Origin: Byssochlamys sp. IMV 00236
Taxonomy: Eukaryota; Ascomycota; Eurotiomycetes; Eurotiales; Thermoascaceae
Assembly: GCA_001931875.2 (NCBI GenBank)
Contig: MSJH02000578.1
Coordinates: 186,001-250,000, forward strand
Direction of reading: 5' to 3'
DNA length: 64,000 nucleotides
Position numbers and translations under genes: made by a program. Positions 11,843 to 24,443 of this stretch are shown here, piece by piece. The notes under the pieces were generated by a model. The model was not told the DNA's origin and ran no database searches. It saw only the letters and a program-made list of their open reading frames with translations. Position 1 is the first letter of the stretch. Each line of letters begins with the position of its first letter.

Positions 11843-12148
11843 ATCAAAGGTGGCCGCTCCACGAAATTATTATGTCTGGGGTTTTGCAGGTCTGCGTCGC
11901 GCGGAGCCTGGTCTTGGGCCAATCGGAGCCGCGGATTTGCGATCCTCTTTTTCACGACAAACTGCGCGGCTGATGCTTCGAGTCCTCTCCGACCATCGTC
12001 GTCTCCAAGAACTCGACCAACGCATATAGCTCCCCTTTTCTCAACACCGGGCAGCAGGGTTCCGGCTTTTTCTAGGAGGTATCTTCGACTACAGTCGCAT
12101 TTCGCAAACGACGGGATAAGGCCTGCGGCCTTCCTCTCTTGGTCCGCC
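11843..12148. promoter_or_regulatory. Bidirectional promoter region, PPR gene / mS23
   Basis: 306 bp separate the start codons of two divergent genes, both with roles in mitochondrial gene expression. Both promoters and both 5' leaders must lie here. No TATA box is evident, and I do not assign individual sites. Confidence 0.55.
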
Positions 12149-13007
12149 ATGGGCAAGTACAACCTCACAGCTCTTCGGGTTCGACAGACCGCTCTCAACC
12201 AGAAAGCCGCCGGAAAGATCTCAAAGCTTCCGCAATGGGTGGATGTTGTGGGTGATATTCCGCCAGCTCAGGTGCTGGTCCGTAACCAGCCGCTACAACA
12301 TCAATTGGTGCGACAACGCGTGAAGACCTTACCCGGAACTTCGAAGCCACAGGTTGTCTTTGAGGTTCAGGAAAAGCGAGTAAAGCCGAAAAAGCCTAGT
12401 CGCATGTTCTCGCCGTTGGAGATCAAGTATGAAGAGGATCAGCTGCGAAAGGAGTTCTTCCGGGACCACCCCTGGGAGCTGGCGAGACCGAGAGTCCTCA
12501 TCGAGAGCTCTGGCAAGGATTTCGAGAAATACGACTGGAGCCGGCTGCAGCAGCCCGGGAAGAGATTGGATGGTGAGAGGTTCGTGATTCCCCTCAAGCT
12601 TTTTCAGTGGACTCTCTATCCCGGAATTGCGTCGGTGATGCTAACATTGACCGCTCTCCAGTGTTGTCCAGCGTCAGCTTTACCTTCTGAACAACGTTCC
12701 CGATATGACGAAGAGCCGCGCATATGATATTGCACGACGAGAATTCTACCAACTCCGTCTCCGTGAAGACATCGAGCGACGAGTGGCAGCGGAGGAAGCA
12801 GAAGCCACTGGCGCAGAATTCGGTCCCACCAAGTTGGAGGTTGGTATGGAACTGGAGAACCAGGAATATGAGCGCTGGAAGGCGTGGGCGAAGACGGAGG
12901 CGCAAGTACAGGATCAGCGCGCCGCAGCCTTCGTCGGTGCAGATGCCACTGGTGTTGACGACTCTATCGGTGAACCGGCTGTCGATGGAAAGACTCAAGT
13001 TGCATAA
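12149..13007 (+). CDS. RSM25: Mitochondrial small-subunit ribosomal protein mS23 (Rsm25)
   Basis: Two exons (12149-12579 and 12662-13007; intron 12580-12661 with a GTTCGT donor and CTAAC branch) give 258 aa. The start [16 protein letters not shown] is the characteristic mS23 N terminus. The block [19 protein letters not shown] and the segment [19 protein letters not shown] are typical of the fungal family. It is a component of the mitoribosome small subunit in the matrix. The C terminus is helical and charged (residues 165-235), ending in an Ala/Asp-rich tail. The gene is divergent from the PPR gene. Confidence 0.93.
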
Positions 13008-13520
13008 TAGAGCGGCTGTATTCCTTCTACCTGATCTTTCTTTCTTTTTTCAACGGCCCTTCCGAGAACTATGCTTGACATCCGTGTCCATGTATATTAC
13101 TGTCTTTGTGTGTCAAATCGAATGATATGGTCTTTGGCTCGGGACAAATCAATATAATCGAAACCTCTACAATTGATTACGGAGTCACGTTCTTATATGC
13201 ACTATGGGGCTCGAAGGAAAGAAACCGTGTTGACAGCGAGCTTGCGGGGGTCAGAGTTTAGTTAACCGGGGAAATGCAGACAGGTGGTGTCACAGTTTGA
13301 GCCTGCCCCTGATATTACACAACTAGACCTGCCTGGTGGAAATAATCCCAATTCATGCCCGTGACGACGAAACTCGCATACAATTCAGACCCGCGTAACT
13401 TTGAAAATATTCAAACGGCGGTAGGAGCTATTATGAGACATGACGCGCTTACGAAATACTTCTTTTTGCCCCTCCTTATTTGTCTCATATTCGCCGGATG
13501 GTTACATTCTAATACACCAT
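13008..13520. other. 3' region of mS23 and spacer
   Basis: No supported gene. Short frames only. Confidence 0.4.
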
Positions 13521-13621
13521 GTCAATGTGGCCGAGTGGTTAAGGCGTGCGACTCGAACCCTATATTCTGATATGTGAGGGATGGCATAGGCCCGCCTGCA
13601 TAGTTAAATGCTGTCGCTGAC
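13521..13621 (+). pseudogene. tRNA-Ser(CGA) pseudogene with intron
   Basis: The first 36 bases read as a perfect tRNA-Ser 5' half: acceptor GTCAATG, TG, D-arm GCCGAGTGGTTAAGGC (A box), then anticodon stem TGCGA and loop CTCGAA with anticodon CGA. About 23 nt of intron follow, then TGGCA (anticodon 3' stem with one mismatch), a variable arm AGGC-CC-GCCT with perfect pairing, and a 3' acceptor strand CGCTGAC that pairs with the 5' acceptor apart from one mismatch and one wobble. The T arm is damaged: where GGTTCGAATCC is expected the sequence is TAGTTAAATGC, which breaks stem and B box. A long T run (from about 13629) resembles a Pol III terminator. The full-length architecture with a ruined B box argues for a recently dead gene. 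Confidence 0.7.
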
Positions 13622-15058
13622 GATATTCTTTTTTTTTTATTTTTATTTATTTATTGATTTATTCTACCGCCCCTTTCCAACAATGACCCTCTTAATTGGC
13701 TAAATAGAGACTGACGTACCAGTGGCATATGTCATAGAATCCGTCTAAAAACTAGCATGCTTTTGACAATGGGAAACAACTTTACATCGGAATCTCAACA
13801 TCCACATGGGGTAGGTTATTGCCTGAGCTAGAAGCGGATAGAGTCTATTAAGAGTCTACACAGTCGCGAGGTCTTCCAGAGATGCGGGGCATTTCATGGG
13901 GATATCTTCACTGTACACGGAGATCCTGCAAGTGCAGAAAGAGGTAGAGCGACCTGTGGTCTCCATTAGTCTCTCTCATTGGTCTTCCAGGAGGTCCTCA
14001 AGACGTTTCACAGCGGCAAATGAAACAGAACAGTTTTGGAGCTGGAGGGGCAGACCACCCTAGTATGACAGCGGTCCGTCAGAGCAGCAGTGCCTGGATT
14101 GAAGTACAGTACGGAGTACGCAGGTGCTCCGTAATGCAGAGCAGCAAACTCCAACCGTGAAGAACATTCAGGAAGAGTCATTTAATGTTGTATAAGAGAG
14201 CACATCTCCTTGGACCTCCTCGACATCCCAATAACCATCTCATCACGTGCCAACCCTAAGCGGTTCCTGCCAAGCCTTCTGCCGTCCAATCAGCAGCGCG
14301 CCGCGTAGCGGCCGTTTTGCGTTCCTGAGGCAGAGCAAGTCGTGACATCCAGGCCCATCATCGGACTTATCCCATCCCTAACTGATCGTCCGCGTCCCCA
14401 GATTCCCGCTATCGAACGTTTGGTGCTAAAGGAATCGACCATCGTTAGCAAGCGGCAGATGGTGCATCACCTCTGATACAGACGGTGCTGGCAACCCTCG
14501 AGTCCTGGCCTTCAGCCACTCGCGCCCAACGTTATCCCGAGTCCTAACTGCAGTAGGGCGACACCTCACACGCTCCACCTCCAACGTCCATTCCTCGGAG
14601 AGTCATACCCATAAGCTCAAAAGCATTCCTCTCCTCAAGAACCTTCGAGTCGAAAACCTTCTGTTGTTGCAAGGACCACCGCTTATCTCGTCGACACTCC
14701 CCTTGGTCGCTTTGAGGCCAAACGCGGACCATTTCCCCGTTCGAAAGCGACACGGTCAACCGCGGCGGGATGCATTGAGCAGCACTGAGAACCCGTGCTT
14801 TATCGGCTTGTTTTCTCGAAAGCTACTGTTCCACTACAAACATCCTATATACGCAGAATCGATGGCATCTCCGTTTATAATCGTCTAAAGTCGCTGCTTA
14901 ACGTCTCCGGTGATCATATCGCAGACTATGCAGTATCTTGTCCCTGGTCGACTCTACAGGACAAGCTCTGGGAACCTGAGGAATATACGGAAGGTTTTAT
15001 ATTGAATTGAGGGAAGGAATACGGTACTCGAGAGGAGTCGCCTGGTAGATCGCCCATC
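13622..15058. other. Intergenic region upstream of SOG2
   Basis: About 1.4 kb. It starts with a T/A-rich tract (13628-13662). A TACGGAGTA motif at 14110-14118 is followed by an inverted partial copy (GCTCCGTA). The segment from about 14500 to 15058 probably holds the promoter and leader of SOG2. No coding frame is supported. Confidence 0.45.
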
Positions 15059-18000
15059 ATGCTTACCGCTATACCCCATACGGATGATATGATGAGGGTC
15101 CCTCGAGGGTATCGTGAAGACACAGATGAAGAAGACAAGCCTAGGGGCGCTCCGGAGCCAAGCTATCCGTTACAGGCGTTGAATAGCAACAGATCGTCCA
15201 GCCACGAGGATGACAGCTCGCAAACCAGTGTTACCAATGGCGAAAGTGGCAGTAATAATAGCAACCGCAAGCCCATTGGGCCCAGGCAACTTACACAAGA
15301 AGAGACTATTGAACTCACCCGTCGCGCGGTCGAGAATGGCTTGCTGGAAACAAAACGGTCGCTGGCTGGAAGTGAGCCGGTCAGTGACGTGGTGCGGCCA
15401 AAACTGACCATCGACTTGGGTCATTCCAACATCGTCCGGATACCAGAGGCAGTGGTCGACATCATTAAGGATGAGGTGGAGAGGTACGAGAGCCCAACGA
15501 AGCACCTTCCTGGATAGTGGATGCGTATATGCTGCCATTCATATAGCGGAAGTTAACAAATCGCAGGCTTTCCCTCTCGAACAATCAAATATTTCATATC
15601 CCCTACCGCTTTGCCGAATGCTCCCATCTGCGCTACCTGAATATCAGAGCAAACAATTTCCGTGAATTTCCAAAAGGGGTATGTCGAGTAATTGTGTCTT
15701 ATATTTGCTCGGCGGCACTGACATCGTGATAAGGTGTACAAATTGCCACTACTGGAGATTTTGGATCTAAGTCGCAACAAGATCAGCAAAATTCCCGAAG
15801 AGATCCGGAAACTTAAATCACTGCGGGTATTTTCAATTATGCAAAATAGGCTGGATGACCTTCCGGTTGGACTGTCGGAGATGAACAAGCTGCAGATTCT
15901 GAAGGTCTCCGGGAACTCTCTGAAATATCCTCTACGTCGGGTACTTGAACTCAACGAGGCGGAAGTAGCCACCTCATCCATGACGGATAATGAAAAGGAA
16001 GTAGCCGTCACTGCGGAGCTAAAGAGATATCTGAAAAGCAGGCAACCAATTCCAGCCCCAGATCCTGAAAGTGGTAGCGAGGCAAGGTAAGGATCCTTCA
16101 ACTACCTTGTCGATGGCATCCTGGAAGCTGATACGTCCGCAAAGTGAAACTATGATCGATACACCGAAGCCTGTCAAACGAGGAGCGAGCAGCCGGTTTC
16201 CAGTCATACCTAGCACCGGTGATGGTTCCGGGGATCCACGGTCCCCGTCGCTGTCAAGACCTCCGCCGATCCCTCTGAGATCCCACGACCGAATCGCCTC
16301 TGGCCAGAGTACCATCTTTTCGAGCAGCGGCGTTCAGCGACCTGGCGCCAGCCCTCTTATTGGAGTGAACGAGCGTAACCGGAGTAACAGTGAAGGTATC
16401 ATTCAGTCTTCCATTACCGCTCGCAATAGGCGGTTAGGTATGCTTAACAGAAAGAACCCAGATCTGGTTACTTTGGACGAGATGCGCCCTTATCGTAACA
16501 GTCATCTGCGCGGTCTCAGTTATGGCTCGATCTTGAGGACTCGCCCATCGAATTTGTCGAGTGGCGGCAGCAACTCCTCCAGTCCAAGCAGTCCGCGCGA
16601 AAGAAAGCGAATGAGAGAAGGCTTTGTCCGTCGAATGTCCAGTTTGCCGGAGCAGAAGAATGAGGAAGGGCCTACAGAGCCGATCATCGAGGGCGCTAAG
16701 GGGATCCTATATGCTCTCTTCCAGATGCAACCTCACATTTCTGCTTTGATAAATGTCATCAAAGGCGATGGGTCGCGCCGCAATAGTCTTGAGATCGTCT
16801 TCTACAATGCTTCCACCCACGTGGATCAGCTCAACGAAGCCCTGGAGAATGCTGAGAACATCGATTCTGAAGATCCAGAGTTTATCAGGATGGCGCTTGA
16901 CTCTGTCAAGCGTGAATGCGAAACTTGTACGATGGCCTATACTCATGTCAGCACTCAGTTGCGGAACAATATAAGCAGAATCGTTGCTCATGGCGATTCA
17001 CGCTATGTGCGCTCCCTAATGCTCACGATCTATGGCAGTCTGGTTGAGTTCCGGAACGCCGCCATCAACCTTGGTGTCCTTCAAACACAGAAGCAAATCC
17101 GCACTATGGGTGATAAACGGCCAACACAGGAGGCTGCACAGGAAGGACTCACGTCCGAGCATTTTATTGGCCCGACGGTCACTCCCACGCGGGATCGACC
17201 TCAGCCTGTTCGGCGGCTTCGAAGTGATACCACGATCCAGCATTCCCCCGCTCCCTCTGGAGGATCGTTCCCGCCTACTCCGAGCTATCAGGGCCCCGCT
17301 ACCTCTCCAGGCTTTCCTCCCAATTCTGCTATACTGAGCTACGGCGGGCGTAGTCGATCCGGAAGTAGATCGAACACTTTGGTAAATACTTCGGTTCCTT
17401 TGTCCTTGGCCACACCGCGTTCCGCAGAATCCTTCGGATCGCTTTCCACATCGACTGTCGGCCGGATCAACCCGGTAACGGGATTAGACGAAATGGAGGA
17501 AGAGAGGATATTCGAGAAAATTTTCTATCAACTGACATCCGCCTATACTGCAGCTCTTCAGGCGCTTCCTCTTGCTCGTCGTCAGTTCAGCCGATGCCTG
17601 GAAATTGCGGAGCAATCACGAGAGTCCGAAGATCTTCGGTTGATCTGGACTAACTTGATACGCCGCTGCCGGGCTTGCTTGGAAGTCTCTGAAGCCCTCG
17701 GCCTGCGTCTGTCGAATATGAAGGTGAAGGAACCCGGTGGTGGCATGCGCAATCAACGCGAGTTCTGGCAATTATGCAAGGCGTTCATGCAGTCATTCGT
17801 CGACCTCGTGACTGATATGCGGGACCTGAGAAGCATGCAACTCTTGCCACCTGATATCATCATCACTCTACGCCCCGTTCAAAAGGCAAGCAGGGAAGCT
17901 GGAAGACTCATTGAGGCTTCCCCGTGGTCTTTCCTTGCCGATATGAATTCGACGAATCCCCCTGCAATATACGGTCCACCTCTTCAGACGCAGCAGGCGC

Positions 18001-18236
18001 AGCATCAGCAATCAGCATCTGCGTCACAAGTACATCTAAATTCTGGTCTGTCGCCTCAGTCCGTCCCTCTACCAGCCACGCCATTGAGTGCTGCCCTCGG
18101 TCCTGCTGCGCAGGCAACCGTGCCATCTACTCCAGCAGGCACATACAGTGACAGAGTTTTCGTAGGCGACGTCTTTCAGAGAGCGGATACCTTACTTTCG
18201 ATGCCAATCCAAGCGCCCTTTTTCAGTCGACGATGA
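15059..18236 (+). CDS. SOG2: RAM-pathway leucine-rich repeat protein Sog2
   Basis: Four exons (15059-15483, 15567-15678, 15734-16086, 16145-18236) give 993 aa. After a Ser/Asp-rich, probably disordered N terminus, residues about 130-270 form leucine-rich repeats (IVRIPEAVVDII, LSLSNNQIFHIPYRF, LEILDLSRNKISKIPEEI, LRVFSIMQNRLDDLP, LQILKVSGNSL). The large last exon holds the fungal Sog2 domain: a helical block around 505-610 (LFQMQPHISALINVIKGD) and another around 730-890 (EEERIFEKIFYQLTSAYTAAL), joined by Ser/Pro linkers. Sog2 binds the Cbk1/Orb6-type NDR kinase network (RAM) that controls polarity, cell separation and hyphal growth. Exon joins were set so that LRR periodicity continues across introns. 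The gene is transcribed away from mS23. Confidence 0.92.
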
Positions 18237-19338
18237 TCGTAGCCTAGGTCTTACTGCTCTTCTGTTCATTTTCGTCCGGCATCGATGCCTTCATTACTTC
18301 TTGTCACGCATGTCGTGCCGGGGTATCATCAGCAGGGATGCCTACAACTCTCTGGTCAGAGTTATGGTTTATTCTGACAGGCGATTGCGCCTGTCTTTTC
18401 ACCGGGGAGCTCACTCCTAGGTATATACTTTGAAGGGTCTAAATTGACCATGTGGTGTTTCTCTTCTTTTCCTTCGACACTGCAAGGCGTTTTGTATGGA
18501 GGTGATGGCGCTGTCCATCAATCGTTTCACTAACGGCTGTACTTTTCCATATCACCACTGCGTGACTAACAAGCATTGAACGACGGAGTATGGGTCTTAC
18601 ACGCGAGTTAAGTATTCAGTCGATCCCTATTTTTCTGCTGGTGTTGTTAGGTACTGGGGAGCAACTTATATCTTGGGTTGCAATTTTGAGCAACTGGCTT
18701 TGCATGCATCCATTTTTGAACGAAGCTATGATTCTGCAATGATTGTTGTCCCGAGAGATTGTAATTCTAGCAGCAATTATATATATAGTGACTAAGGAAA
18801 GAAACTGTTCAGGAGACTTATTCGTGTCTATTTGTAGATATCAGGATTCGTGGATGGATCCGTTTCTTGTTCCTTCCTGTATCTAACTACAAAGTATTCG
18901 AGGAGCGACGGATTGTTTTGAACAGCAATTATACATATACAGCATAGTCCGTATCTCTATTTTGACTAGGAAGCGCTAGTGAAGAGACACGTTTTCCGAT
19001 AAGCATCTGGATCAACTTATCAAGCATCGTACCCGCCAAGGTAAACAAGATGATCTGCTCAGCCACAATATGCAGAAGACCAGTACACATCTCCACGCTA
19101 TTTGACTGGGACAGGTCGATATTCCGTGTGAGGCTGTCAGCTACTACACCGCATCGGCTTTGCCTGCGAACGAGATGGGCTAGAGGCAGTCACCTGATAA
19201 GACGGTGGATCGGATCTCTAGAACATCCTGCGCAGTTACGAAGCCTTACTAGAACTCACTTCATCCTTGACTCTCTAGTTCAACACCAATCATCCATTAT
19301 TTTTATCTTCCCGGTATCACGGGCCGCTAGTACGATGA
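18237..19338. other. 3' flank of SOG2, no gene seen
   Basis: Moderately AT-rich with no coherent frame. It probably includes the SOG2 3' UTR. A short AT repeat (TATATATAG) lies near 18780. Confidence 0.4.
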
Positions 19339-19991
19339 TCTCAAGCCCCAAAGTTCCCCGATGCTGTCTGGGCACTATTTCAGCCACATCTCCGCCCCGG
19401 GTCTCGGCTTCGATTCTTCATCCCACCGCTCTTTCGGGTGAGGAGGCTAAACAAGATCTTTCTGCACTCAGTAGTAGTGTCGATGATGCTATGGTGCTTC
19501 TATCAAGACCAGTCTTCCTACCGCCAGTTTGAGCTTCCTGGTAGGATCCGACCACCGGCTGATGATGAGGCGGATTCACCGGATCGTGGGCTACATAAAA
19601 GGGAAAGTGAGGCGCCAACACAGCCGAGAATCTGAGAGCCCAGCCCCTTTATTCGTGAACCACCGGCACATTCGGTCTCAGAATTGCTTTTCTGCCGCCG
19701 TAGACGATGGCGACATGACGTTCTGGGAACCGTTGTGCTTGTCGATCTTCCTCGCCCCTGAAGCAGAGGCCAGCCATCGCATTTCCTCAGGAGTCTGATG
19801 TCCTGGCAAGAGCTACGGAAGAAACGATGCGTATTGCGCTCAGCAGCAGAACTCCCGAAGAGAGACAATGTGAAGCCGCATCTGAGTCACTCTTCTGGGT
19901 TTTGACAGTGGATAAGAAGGATTGCGTGGAGATCATTTCCACGCTGAGCTCGCATAGTGGACAACACGCTGCATGCTCCGACAATCGATGA
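19339..19991 (+). pseudogene. Possible decayed coding region, family unknown
   Basis: One frame is open from 19339 to a TGA at 19633-19635 (98 codons) and continues in the same frame to a second TGA at 19759-19761. It contains a hydrophobic stretch (IFLHSVVVSMMLWCFY) then a hydrophilic, protein-like stretch (PPADDEADSPDRGLHKRESE). A second frame, open from 19719 to 19991, carries a convincingly soluble segment (ESDVLARATEETMRIALSS, then EERQCEAASESLFWVLTVDK). The layout, membrane anchor plus stem plus domain in different frames with one internal stop, would fit a gene broken by a nonsense change and a frameshift. I recognise no family. It may also be chance. Confidence 0.25.
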
Positions 19992-21663
19992 ACTGTGAAG
20001 TGTAAGCCAGTTAACTTGGCCATGCCTCCTCCGCCACGGACATGTGCCCTCGTGAATTCTCGGTGGAGTTGATCCACTCGCCCCGTCGCGGTTCAACCGT
20101 CGGGCTGGAAGAGTAGTGCCGTCGTACTATGACACGTTATTGGAACATGCATTTGGCATTTGCGTTCATAGTTGGTTCGTCTGCCCCGGCGTGGCTGTCA
20201 ACAAGGATGGTCGCTGCAGCAAACCGTCAGCGTGATCGTCAAAGAAAAAAAAATTTTTCTCAGCATATACTGAATCATGAGCTCTCGTGGATATATTTCG
20301 AACGGTCTGAGGACCGGGGGATATAGAGATTTCCGACTTCGAGACAACACTGGGGTAGGCAATGATGCTGTTGCTTGATCTTTCCCCGTACCGGGCAGGG
20401 TCAGGCGTGGCTGACAGCTATTTTGAAGCTTGATAGCTCCAGCAAGCCCCGACGATCGCGACGGCGGGGCGGAAGGTTGCGTCCACACACGCATCAGCTT
20501 TCATACTTGACCGACTAGGTCCGCTTTCGACCTCTCAGAAGGCCGAGCGTGTGCTTTACAACACTATCATCGGGTAGCAGCGTTCGTCCATGGTCATGAA
20601 GGAGGGAACTGTCGCTTCCTTTGCAAAGAATGCTGGTGACAGTTGTCCAGGCCTGCCGTCTTATTCCCCCGCGCCTGTGGTGGAATTTTTGGCGGCATCG
20701 TTCGTTCGCGGTAATAGATCTCCTTGCGCGGAAGTGTAAGTTAAGTATGGATTCCGTATCCGGCGACAAGACACAGGCTCGACAACGTCACTCAACATGT
20801 GGCTCGTGCAGTAAGGGATCTCTCAATTAACCCTGGAAGCTCTGCCTCGACGCTGCTGGTCAGCCGGTACGGACGTCAGAGCAATTCATGCTGAAAAAGC
20901 ACTGAGCGCTCCCCTTGTAAAACCGCAAGCAACCAATCTGATCGGCAGCCTCACTTTTTTGGGCCACCTCAGAGACGACCAGGGAAAGAATATTAGCATT
21001 CGGAATTAAAGTGGCGCATCCGCTAGCCAAATTGTTTTCCATCTACTCCGTAGATGTGAAAGTCTTCTGGGATCTCATACAGTCTTCCCGTCTCTGATCG
21101 CTCTCACCCATCACCCCCTTCTCGGCCGCGAGATTGAACATCCCTGCACCCTTTTGCTTCGCAATAATAACGATCCTTGATATCGCTTTGGTCTTACCGC
21201 CGCCCCGGTTCCGCCGATCTGTCGACTTAGTTCCACTCCTTCCGCTGCATATCTGCGCATTCTGCTCTCGTCGCGTAATCGCCCTGCCTTCTCCTGGTTC
21301 CTGAATAACCCAACGTCCACGCCTCGTTTCCCACGGTGCGCCTTACTCGCCGCTCTTGCGGAGGCGATTGGGGCTCTGAATAGTGTACTTGCGTCTCATT
21401 ATTGCTCATTGTTCGTTTGTCTTTTGTCGTCTGCTCTACCACCGCCATTTACAACAGGCAAACCTCAAAGGTGTCTACAGCATCGCCCACTACAACTTCT
21501 GCGCTGTCTGCGAAACTGATCATGTTGTCTGCTTTCTAGCCAAAGCAATTCGGGTACCATTCCCTTGGTCTTCTTGCTTGCGCATACTCTCCATTTGCGA
21601 AAGTCCTGTGACACGGCTCGGTTCTTATATCCGCAATAACTTCGCGATCCAGGTGGATGGAAG
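19992..21663. other. Intergenic region upstream of Tcp11-family gene
   Basis: No supported gene. There is a poly-A block at 20245-20255. A TACTCCGTA motif lies at 21044-21052. The last few hundred bases (pyrimidine-rich on the plus strand, 21100-21480) look like promoter and leader of the following gene. Confidence 0.4.
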
Positions 21664-23591
21664 ATGGATCTCCAGAAGACGAAAGAGGCTAGGAGGAATA
21701 TGCGTAGCAAGCAGGATGAGAGCTCTGAATATTGTCTGGAGGCCTACGGCAAGAGTAACAATTCTAAGAATCTCCCAAAAAATGATTCTCTCGACCATCC
21801 GCACGATTCGCAGAACAATGAATCTTCGGCAGACGACAGTGAAAGGTCACACATGACAAACCAGTCGCTCAGCAATGTGCCGCAATCTACTTCGTCATGC
21901 CCGGCAGATGCGCAAGAGGGTCTCCAAAGACGGTCATCAAAAATGCTCGCCATTCCCAGCATTCTACGGTTAGATGCGAAAAGGCTGAGGTTGCTACGCT
22001 CAGCAAAACGCCTGCCTCCAGTGACCAAGGAGACCCTCAGCGAGCTCGATTTGCATCGCATCATGGCCAATATCAATCTCCGCATGGATGCGAACTTCGA
22101 CCGTGATCTCCATTTCAAGCCAGACTTGGATGGTGAGAAAGGCAGGAGGAAAAGGAGAGAAGCCGCAGAGTACTGGGAATCTATGGCGACAGAGATATTG
22201 GTGTACTCTTTTTGTGCATCTAATGGGCTTGAGCTGCGTCAAGAGACTGGATTAGACAACGTCGATGAGCCAACTTTTGAGCCTAGACTACCAGCTATGT
22301 TCGAAACTTTGCAGGATGTCCTGAAGACCCTCGTCCCGGAGCGCGACCACCCGAGTGTTATGCAAAACTTGGATGTATCTTTGATGATGCAACAGATTCG
22401 GAAGGGTGTTCTGGACCTAGTAGGTTTAGCAACATGGTTAGCGGGACTCTTGAAAACTCATTGCGCGCCTATGAGAGACGAATGGGCGGATCAGATGGTG
22501 GAGCAGATCAGTTCAGGATCAGAGGCCCAGGACATGCGCAGGGTCGTCGACGGACTCCGCACACTTTTCGGGATCCTCGAAGCCATGAAACTGGTTAGTA
22601 TGCTCTTATTATATATATCGATCTCACCGCTGACCTGATCTAGGACGTCGCAAATCACCAAATCCGTGCGTTTAGGATCCTCCTAATTGAAGACACGGTT
22701 CCGTTCCTACAAGAGTACTTCATGAAAAGAATGGCAACTCTCGATTTCCCTGTTGAGTCATCGAGGATATGGTATTTGAATCTTCGAAGACGTGAGCTAC
22801 TGAGCCTTGAAGATCGTTCCAAGATAGACAGCTTCTGGCCTATTGGGGTTCTCTTTCGTGGACTGTCAGACATGCTTCTACAATTCGACAGTCCCCGAGC
22901 GTTTCCTAAAACATTCCAGTTCGATTCCGGGAGACTGTGGCAATTGCGCGCCGATTTGCAGAACCTGATCAACCTTGACATCTGCTGGTACATCTTCGAT
23001 GTCTACGTCCAGAGCCAGCAGGGATATATGCCGTCACAAGCTGAAACGTACGCCACATTCCGATCCCGGATATGGCCTCTATTGGAGGGAAACGACGATG
23101 GGTATCGCGAAGCATCACGCTGGCAAGGAAATATATCTAGTGTCGCTCTCGAGATCGCAAGGATGGCGTCTGTTGTCTGCCACCGTGATGATATGGTCTG
23201 TGACGACGTTATTGCCCCAATAGAACGGGCCTTGGAATGGCACCTGTCGCATGAATCAAGTGTCTTCCAGCTCTTCCAGACAGCTGCTCGGGAAAAGCTC
23301 TTGGAGAGAATTTCCTCATTCGCGAAGAAGTATTTGCATATGTCACCACTGGCAATATGTGAGTCTCAGCGGCCATTGCAATCCCAATATGGAGGGTCAG
23401 TCTCTCAACGCCACATGGACATGGATTTCATTGCGATGCGGCTTGCTCATATGGTCGTCCTCCACTGGAGGGTATGGGCTCCTATACTATATACGCGCGA
23501 TGAAAGCTCCGAATCGCGAACAGCAGAGGATAATCCCGACCTCGCACATTTATTCAAAAATGGGTCTACGAGCGCATGTCCTCGATCATGA
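21664..23591 (+). CDS. Tcp11-domain protein (Sok1-like)
   Basis: Two exons (21664-22593 and 22644-23591, intron 50 nt with TGAC branch) give 625 aa. The first 115 residues are polar and low in complexity. From about residue 120 the Tcp11 domain begins: SELDLHRIMANINLRMDANFDRDLHFKPD, a well-conserved block. Then come LRTLFGILEAMKLDVANHQIRAFRILL across the splice, FMKRMATL, and MDFIAMRLAHMVVLHWRVWAPIL near the C terminus. The yeast relative Sok1 is a dosage suppressor of protein kinase A loss, and animal Tcp11 acts in sperm cAMP signalling, so a link to PKA signalling is inferred. The N-terminal start is the first Met of an uninterrupted frame; an upstream coding exon cannot be excluded. Confidence 0.82.
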
Positions 23592-24443
23592 GGGACTAGA
23601 GGTCAAGACGTCGACTTGCGATACGGATGCTCAGTCTCCTCCCGTTGAGACACATCTGACGCCCAAAGACTCATATTTTCTTTTGTCCAAAAAAACAATT
23701 CCCTCTTGTTTATCTTTTGTCTTTCTTCGTCTTGCCCTGTCATGCGATTTAGCGTCTTTGCATAGCCTGGAAGTTATTCGGTCGGTTTGGTCACGGGGCA
23801 TCCAAGCATCTCAGCGTTCTCATACGGTTGTTGGACAGTTTTTATGTTGGGCACTTTCCTGTTTTCCCCAAAATATCGCAGGACGTGTGCCTCTTGTTGT
23901 AATCAGTTTCTTTTTTTCATTGTATATAAGTCTGTATCATGATTTATTACGCTAAGATATCATAATTGATCTATCTGATTCTGCAGTCTACAAAACAGCC
24001 GTCAAGCACTCGCATATCACGTGATTGGACTCTCAAGGCGACGCAACTCTATCCGGAGGAGCTGTTTTCTAATATATGTAGACTCATGGCTTATAATAGC
24101 TAGAAACTCGTCATTAAGAGTGGTTTCAGATGCGCTTCCTATGATCTAGTGACATCCCTCCTGTAGATTGAGTCTCATGCGGTCATCCTTTATCCGAGAA
24201 AATCCTGCCATGATCCGCACCTCGATCACTTTTATTTATCTCAGAGCATATTTACACCGTCAACAAATACAGCAGTAGCAGGCCGCCCACCCGTCTATGT
24301 CTCCTTAATTCTGTGAGCACTATACATTCTAAAAGCAATGGCCAAATGTTATCTTTAAACCTGTCTTCTTCCTCGTCTGCGAGTTCCGTGCTGTCATTTA
24401 AGGACCTCTCACTTCTATTTTATTCCGGAGCAGATCAGACACC
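23592..24443. other. Intergenic region between Tcp11-family gene and CCE1
   Basis: About 850 bp of flanking sequence. T-rich in the 3' half of the first gene's flank (23660-23960). No frame or RNA gene supported. Confidence 0.45.

Noticed and set aside
21383..21856. 157-codon plus-strand frame ahead of the Tcp11-family gene
   Set aside because: It overlaps the true start in another frame; Cys/Arg-rich composition fits leader DNA rather than protein.
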